Assembly (NCBI GenBank): GCA_038213835.1
Contig: JBBQSN010000031.1
Coordinates: 1 to 24,961 of the forward strand
DNA from: JBBQSN01 sp038213835
Lineage (GTDB): Bacteria > Actinomycetota > Actinomycetes > Actinomycetales > CAWJMD01
DNA length: 24,961 nucleotides
Reading direction: 5' to 3'
Position numbers and translations under genes: made by a program. Below, in pieces: positions 21,756-24,961 of this stretch (positions are counted from its first letter, which is position 1; each line of letters begins with the position of its first letter). Under the pieces are notes generated by a model. It worked only from the letters and a program-made list of their open reading frames with translations, was not told the origin of the DNA and did not search any database.

Positions 21756-21944
21756 GTGCCCGTCGTCATCACGAAGAAGAAGTGCTGCAAGGACCGCCCG
21801 CGCTGCAAGACGTGCCCGCTGGTCCTCAAGCGGCTCTGCGACGTCGGCCTCGCCGAGCGGCTCGGGGAGCGGTCCGACGCTCGCGAGTTCACGGTCGCCA
21901 AGAAGGTGCCGAAGAAGGTCCTCAAGGCCGCGCGCGCCCGCTGA
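21756..21944 (+). CDS. Small Cys-rich basic protein (62 aa)
   Basis: A 62-aa, strongly basic protein starting with GTG 21756 (VPVVITKKKCCKDRPRC...). Five Cys are in the first half: C10, C11, C17, C20 and C28, in the pattern CC-X5-C-X2-C-X7-C, followed by PLVLKRL. The second half ends in a Lys/Arg-rich helix, FTVAKKVPKKVLKAARAR. From memory similar short proteins with KKCCK...PRCKxCP are conserved in actinobacteria without known function. The pattern could bind zinc or an iron-sulfur cluster, and the basic tail could bind nucleic acid; both are inferences. It sits 45 nt after rnpB in the same direction, with its own leaderless-type promoter. Conservation with rnpB would be worth testing. Confidence 0.8.
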   Translation: MPVVITKKKCCKDRPRCKTCPLVLKRLCDVGLAERLGERSDAREFTVAKKVPKKVLKAARAR

Positions 21945-22008
21945 CCGGGAGGTATCCCGACTGCTCGCGCGCGCGATTGCTCCGACCGGGTGAATCGTTA
22001 AGAAGTCC

Positions 22009-22036
22009 TCAAGTTCTCGACCGACCCGACCGATCA
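22009..22036 (+). promoter_or_regulatory. Possible FliA/WhiG-type promoter
   Basis: TCAA (22009-22012), a 16-nt spacer and ACCGATCA (22029-22036) resemble the TAAA-N15-GCCGATAA form used by the motility/sporulation sigma factors FliA, SigD and WhiG. It lies in an unusually AT-richer stretch and points at the gene starting at 22112, leaving a leader of about 70 nt. Two bases of the -10 deviate, so this is tentative. Confidence 0.25.
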
Positions 22037-22047
22037 CCCACGCACGA

Positions 22048-22066
22048 GGCCCCCCTGCCGGGGGCC
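22048..22066 (+). terminator. G:C hairpin, weak terminator candidate
   Basis: GGCCCCC (22048-22054) pairs with GGGGGCC (22060-22066) over a 5-nt loop. There is no T-run, so it may be a factor-assisted terminator after the Cys-rich gene, or a leader hairpin of the next gene. Confidence 0.35.
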
Positions 22067-22111
22067 CGACCGGGTGGTCGATGCAGTGGTGGTCTCAGAG
22101 GGGTGGCTCTG

Positions 22112-23011
22112 ATGGGCAAGAAGGTGGGGCTCGCGCCGCGCAACTCCGCAGAGGCGGTGGCGCTGGGCGTGTCGGCGTGCTTCCTGGTGGTGGCCGGTGT
22201 CGTCGTGCACGGGAACGCCTCGGTCGAGCGGGCCAACGAGTCCAGCAACCCCAGCTACGCCGCTGCCGTCGAGGTGCCCCGTACCTACTCCCACCCGTCG
22301 CCCCGCCTCACGGTCGGCTCCCGGGTCCCCGTCCTGACCGCCGAGCCCCCGCTGGTGATGCTCCCGGTCAACCAGCAGGTCGCGGCCAAGCTGGCCGCCC
22401 AGGGCACCTGGCGCGGCGACGGCGTCATCCTCGTCGCGTACCAGCGTGGCGCCGCGACCCTGTCCGGCGGTGGCGGCCTGTCCGGCATCGTCGTGGGTTC
22501 GCAGGCCTCGCCCACCCACCTCAGCGGAGCCGTGGGCTTCCCGACCAGCACCGTCGCGCCTGGGTCCGGCGCCATCACGATCACCCCGCCCCCGACCCCG
22601 CCGGCCGCCGCAGGGCCGACGACCCCGCCGACCACGGGTCCGACGACGCCGCCCACCACGGAGCCGACGACCCCGCCGACCACGGAGCCGACGACGCCGC
22701 CCACCACGGAGCCGACGACCCCCCCGACCACGGAGCCGACGACCCCCCCGACCACGGAGCAGACGACCCCGCCCACCGATCCGGGCTCCGGCACCGGGGA
22801 CGGCAGCAGCACCGACTCCGGCTCGACGAACGGGTCGACGACGGGCTCGGGCACCGGCTCGACGACCGGCGCCGAGAACGCCGTCACGACCGGCGAGACG
22901 GCCAGGGCCGAACCCGTGCCGGCTGCTCCCGCCCCGGCCCCTCCCGCCCAGGCCCCTCCCGCCCAGGCCCCTCCCGCCCAGGGCCCGACGCCCCAGGGCG
23001 GTGACGTCTGA
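22112..23011 (+). CDS. Membrane-anchored/secreted protein with Pro-Thr repeat region
   Basis: A 299-aa protein. Residues 14-34 are one hydrophobic helix (AEAVALGVSACFLVVAGVVV) after a basic start, a signal anchor that would place the rest outside the cell. Residues 35-155 are an unrecognised, Val/Gly-rich extracellular region (RVPVLTAEPPLVMLPVNQQV, GGGGLSGIVVGSQAS). Residues 168-223 are seven 8-residue units of the form EPTTPPTT, then a Gly/Ser/Thr spacer and three PPAQA units near the C-terminus. This low-complexity tail probably spans the cell wall and may be glycosylated. No sortase signal is seen. The start is ATG 22112 with GAGGGG 8 nt upstream; the frame is open further upstream but passes through rnpB. 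Function unknown. Confidence 0.75.
   Translation: MGKKVGLAPRNSAEAVALGVSACFLVVAGVVVHGNASVERANESSNPSYAAAVEVPRTYSHPSPRLTVGSRVPVLTAEPPLVMLPVNQQVAAKLAAQGTWRGDGVILVAYQRGAATLSGGGGLSGIVVGSQASPTHLSGAVGFPTSTVAPGSGAITITPPPTPPAAAGPTTPPTTGPTTPPTTEPTTPPTTEPTTPPTTEPTTPPTTEPTTPPTTEQTTPPTDPGSGTGDGSSTDSGSTNGSTTGSGTGSTTGAENAVTTGETARAEPVPAAPAPAPPAQAPPAQAPPAQGPTPQGGDV
22613..22780 (+). repeat. Seven tandem 24-bp repeats coding EPTTPPTT
   Basis: Seven 24-bp units start at codon-aligned position 22613. Units 1 and 3 and units 2 and 4 share the same third-position variants, and units 5 and 6 are identical, so expansion seems to have gone by 48-bp and 24-bp steps. The number is likely to vary between strains. Confidence 0.9.
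22937..22981 (+). repeat. Three tandem 15-bp repeats coding PPAQA
   Basis: GCCCCTCCCGCCCAG is repeated exactly at 22937-22951, 22952-22966 and 22967-22981, within the C-terminal region of the Pro/Thr-repeat protein. Confidence 0.9.
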
Positions 23012-23042
23012 CCCACGGCGCAGGGCCGCCCCGAGCGGGCGG

Positions 23043-23921
23043 TCAGGGCGTGGTGAGCACCTCAGGGCCGCTGTCGGTCACCAGGATGGTGTGCTCGAAC
23101 TGGGCCGTCCGCCGGCGGTCGGCCGTCACGACGGTCCAGCCGTCGTCCCACATCTCCCACTCGCGGGTACCGAGCGTGATCATCGGCTCGACCGTGAAGG
23201 TCATGCCCGCCTCGATCAGGTCGTCGTGCTCGGGTGCGGCGTCGTGGTGGGGCACCACCAGGCCGGAGTGGAAGCTGGTGCCGATGCCGTGGCCGGTGAA
23301 CTCGTGCACCGTGGCGAGCCCGTGCCGGCGCGCGTACGACTCGATCACCGCGCCGATGACGTTCAGCTGCCGACCGGGCCGCGCGGCCCGGATGCCGCGC
23401 CACATCGCGGCCTCGGCGTGCTCGACCAGCCGACGGGTCTCCTCGTCCGGCTCGCCTGCGACGAAGGTCGCGTTGGTGTCGCCGTGCACGCCGCCGACGA
23501 AGGCGGTGATGTCGATGTTGCACAGGTCGCCCTCGGCCAGCACGGTCGAGTCGGGGACGCCGTGGCACACCACCTCGTTCACCGAGGAGCACAGCGACTT
23601 CGGGAAGCCGCGGTAGCCGAGCGTGGAGGGGTAGGCGCCGTGGTCGAGCAGGAACTCGTGGCCGACCCGGTCCAGCTCGTCGGTGGTGACCCCGGGGGCG
23701 ACGTGCCGGCCCACCTCCTGCAAGGCCTGGGCGGCGATGCGCCCGGCCACCCGCATCCGCTCGATCGTCGCGGCGTCCTTGACCTCGGGACCGGGGTCGG
23801 GGGCGGGGGCGGGACGGTCGACGTACTCGGGCCGGGGGATCGAGGCCGGGACGGGGCGGCGGGGGGTGATCGTCCCCGGGACCAGGGCGCGGTACGGCGC
23901 GCTCGAGGTGCTGCTGGGCAT
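23043..23921 (-). CDS. map: Methionine aminopeptidase type Ic
   Basis: It removes the initiator methionine from new proteins. The protein is 292 aa with the Pro-rich N-terminal extension (about residues 15-45: PGTITPRRPVPASIPRPEYV) that marks the type Ic enzymes of actinobacteria and links them to the ribosome in proposals for mycobacterial MapB. All metal and catalytic residues are there: H120, D137 in CNIDITAF, D148 in HGDTNATF, H211 in TGHGIGTSFH, E245 in FTVEPM and E276 in QFEHTI. The start is ATG 23921 with TATGCT 6 nt upstream and no Shine-Dalgarno, so it is probably leaderless. The same frame stays open to the right edge, but that part is the antisense of other genes. It is divergent from the SPOR-like gene. 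Confidence 0.97.
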   Translation of the reverse strand: MPSSTSSAPYRALVPGTITPRRPVPASIPRPEYVDRPAPAPDPGPEVKDAATIERMRVAGRIAAQALQEVGRHVAPGVTTDELDRVGHEFLLDHGAYPSTLGYRGFPKSLCSSVNEVVCHGVPDSTVLAEGDLCNIDITAFVGGVHGDTNATFVAGEPDEETRRLVEHAEAAMWRGIRAARPGRQLNVIGAVIESYARRHGLATVHEFTGHGIGTSFHSGLVVPHHDAAPEHDDLIEAGMTFTVEPMITLGTREWEMWDDGWTVVTADRRRTAQFEHTILVTDSGPEVLTTP

Positions 23922-23927
23922 CGGGTC

Positions 23928-23933
23928 AGCATA
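23928..23933 (-). promoter_or_regulatory. -10 element for leaderless map
   Basis: TATGCT (23933-23928, minus strand) ends 6 nt before the ATG at 23921. Only GACCCG lies between, so no ribosome binding sequence is possible. Confidence 0.6.
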
Positions 23934-23990
23934 GGCTCGCCGCACGGGGCGAGGACGCCCCACCGACCCCTCATCAACGCAGGAGGCGCC

Positions 23991-24200
23991 GTGGCCGAGT
24001 ATTGGTTCAACACCACGACCAAGCAGGTCGAGGAGGGGCATCAGAGCGACTGGCGCAACCTGATGGGCCCGTACGGCACCCGTGAGGAGGCCGAGCGGGC
24101 GATCCAGAGCGCGCAGGAGCGCACCGAGAAGTGGGACGCCGAGGACCGCGCCGACAAGGACTGGGGCGCGGGCTCGGACAGGGGCTCCGACCAGGGCTGA
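23991..24200 (+). CDS. Small SPOR-like protein (69 aa)
   Basis: A 69-aa acidic protein: MAEYWFNTTTKQVEEGHQSD, then WRNLMGPYGTREEAERAIQS and a charged tail. The pattern of aromatic N-terminus, GPY and a helix with EEAERA is that of short actinobacterial proteins annotated as SPOR domain, often mislabelled methionine aminopeptidase because they sit beside map, as here. The function is unknown. The start is GTG 23991 with AGGAGG at 23981-23986, 4 nt away. It is too short for a full SPOR peptidoglycan-binding repeat, so binding to glycan should not be assumed. It is divergent from map and converges on the oxidoreductase gene, with 34 nt between stops. Confidence 0.8.
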   Translation: MAEYWFNTTTKQVEEGHQSDWRNLMGPYGTREEAERAIQSAQERTEKWDAEDRADKDWGAGSDRGSDQG

Positions 24201-24234
24201 TCCAGGGGCAGCGCCCTGCCTCGAACGCCCGACG

Positions 24235-24961
24235 TCAGCGGCCGAGGACCGCCATCGCCGCGCTGCGGCCGGCGATCGCGCTGACCCCGCCACCGCGACG
24301 CGCTCCGGCCCCGGCCAGCAGCACCCTCGGGTGCTGGGTCTCGACGCCCCAGCGACCCACGTCGGCATCGTCCTCGGCCCACGGCCACTGCAACGGTCGT
24401 TGGAAGATGTTGCCGCCTGGGAGCCCGACGTCGGCCTGCACGTCGAGCGGGCTACGGGCCTCCAGGCACGCGGTGCCGTCCGGTGCGCGCAGCAGGCAGT
24501 CCTCGATCGGCTCGGCCAGCACCGAGTCCAGGCTGCGCAGCGTGGCCGCCAGCGCCTGCTCGCGGACCCCGTCGTTGTCGCGGTCGAACAGCCGCGACGG
24601 CATGTGCAGGCCGAACAGGGTGAGGGTCTGTGCGCCGCGCTCACGCAGGTCCGCGCCGAGGATCGTGTCGTCCGACAGCGAGTGGCAGTAGATCTCGCAC
24701 GGCGGCAGGTCCGGCACCTGCCCGGCAGCCGCCTGCTCGTAGGCCGTGCGCAGCTGGCTCGCTGTCTCGTTGACGTGGAACGTGCCCGAGAACGCGACAA
24801 CCGGGTCGACGTCCTCGCGCAGCCGGGGGAGCCGCTCGAGCAGCATGTTGACCTTGAGCTGGGCGCCCTCGACCGGCTCGCCGCCGGAGTCGCCGAGCAG
24901 CTGCGCCAGGGTCGCCGGGGCGCAGCCGGCCAGCACGTGGCCGGCACCCACCCGGTGCTCA
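24235..24961 (-). CDS. Phytoene desaturase-like FAD/NAD(P)-dependent oxidoreductase (C-terminal part)
   Basis: The reading frame stays open to the right edge, so only the C-terminal 242 codons are visible; any start inside is artificial. The sequence fits the amine-oxidase/phytoene-desaturase superfamily, PYROXD2-like branch: VGAGHVLAGCAPATLAQLLG, LKVNMLLERLPRL, LFGLHMPSRLF, the conserved ADVGLPGGNIFQRPLQWPW, and the terminal FAD-contact region RVLLAGAGARRGGGVSAIAGRSAAM. The N-terminal GxGxxG FAD fold would lie outside the window. The substrate is unknown; similar genes occur outside carotenoid clusters, and no other carotenoid genes are here. In the last motif many relatives have HPGGGV, where this protein has ARRGGGV. 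Confidence 0.88.
   Translation of the reverse strand, partial: EHRVGAGHVLAGCAPATLAQLLGDSGGEPVEGAQLKVNMLLERLPRLREDVDPVVAFSGTFHVNETASQLRTAYEQAAAGQVPDLPPCEIYCHSLSDDTILGADLRERGAQTLTLFGLHMPSRLFDRDNDGVREQALAATLRSLDSVLAEPIEDCLLRAPDGTACLEARSPLDVQADVGLPGGNIFQRPLQWPWAEDDADVGRWGVETQHPRVLLAGAGARRGGGVSAIAGRSAAMAVLGR

Noticed and set aside
21494..22111. Upstream extension of the Pro/Thr-repeat protein by about 206 codons.
   Set aside because: It passes through rnpB and over the Cys-rich gene; ATG 22112 has a Shine-Dalgarno and gives a clean signal anchor.
22613..22981. Considered as a CRISPR-like or non-coding repeat array.
   Set aside because: Units are codon-aligned with no unique spacers and encode EPTTPPTT and PPAQA.
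23043..24947. A 634-codon leftward frame running through map and beyond.
   Set aside because: Upstream of 23921 it is antisense to the SPOR-like gene and out of frame with the oxidoreductase; the leaderless ATG at 23921 gives the normal type Ic enzyme.

Overview
The window is chromosomal DNA of a high-GC actinobacterium. Third codon positions are almost all G or C, GTG starts are common, and several genes belong to actinobacterial families (DUF3145, DUF3052, the PucR-type regulator beside the fab cluster, AhpE, a type Ic methionine aminopeptidase). The closest fit I can suggest from memory is the Nocardioidaceae, held loosely. No phage, plasmid, insertion sequence or CRISPR array was found; this is core housekeeping chromosome with a few unexplained non-coding structures.

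Layout. 1-65 is the start of a leftward membrane protein whose Shine-Dalgarno lies in a strong hairpin. 66-543 has no convincing gene but holds a leftward promoter-like sequence, an 87-nt multi-arm inverted repeat and an intrinsic terminator, which together look like a small RNA gene. 544-1686 holds two leftward conserved or unknown proteins, and 1973-2476 is DUF3145. 2505-11165 is a leftward central-metabolism block read aceE, PucR-type regulator (FasR-like), fabD, fabH, acpP, fabF, then an uncharacterised Cys-containing protein. It joins pyruvate dehydrogenase, which makes acetyl-CoA, to the type II fatty acid synthase that uses it. FabD carries an extra C-terminal lipoyl-like domain lacking the modifiable lysine. 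fdhD (leftward) is divergent from the DUF3052-ahpE pair.

From 13426 rightward comes tRNA-Val(TAC), then a tightly coupled run: nif3-like, C4 zinc-ribbon coiled-coil protein, rhodanese and metZ, with three successive 4-nt GTGA overlaps, followed by a stand-alone LigD-type polymerase/primase domain. A yaaA-permease pair runs leftward and is divergent from an RNB-domain ribonuclease. The RNase P RNA gene (rnpB, 21310-21710), a 62-aa Cys-rich protein and a Pro/Thr-repeat membrane-anchored protein follow. map (leftward), a small SPOR-like protein and the 3' part of a phytoene-desaturase-like FAD oxidoreductase (leftward, running off the right edge) close the window.

A recurring feature is a TANNNT -10 hexamer exactly 6 or 7 nt upstream of a start codon with no Shine-Dalgarno at normal spacing. 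It occurs before the fasR-like gene, fdhD, nif3, rnb, the Cys-rich gene and map, and implies many leaderless transcripts. Two perfect palindromes sit on promoter-like sequences of aceE and of the PucR-type gene and are good operator candidates.
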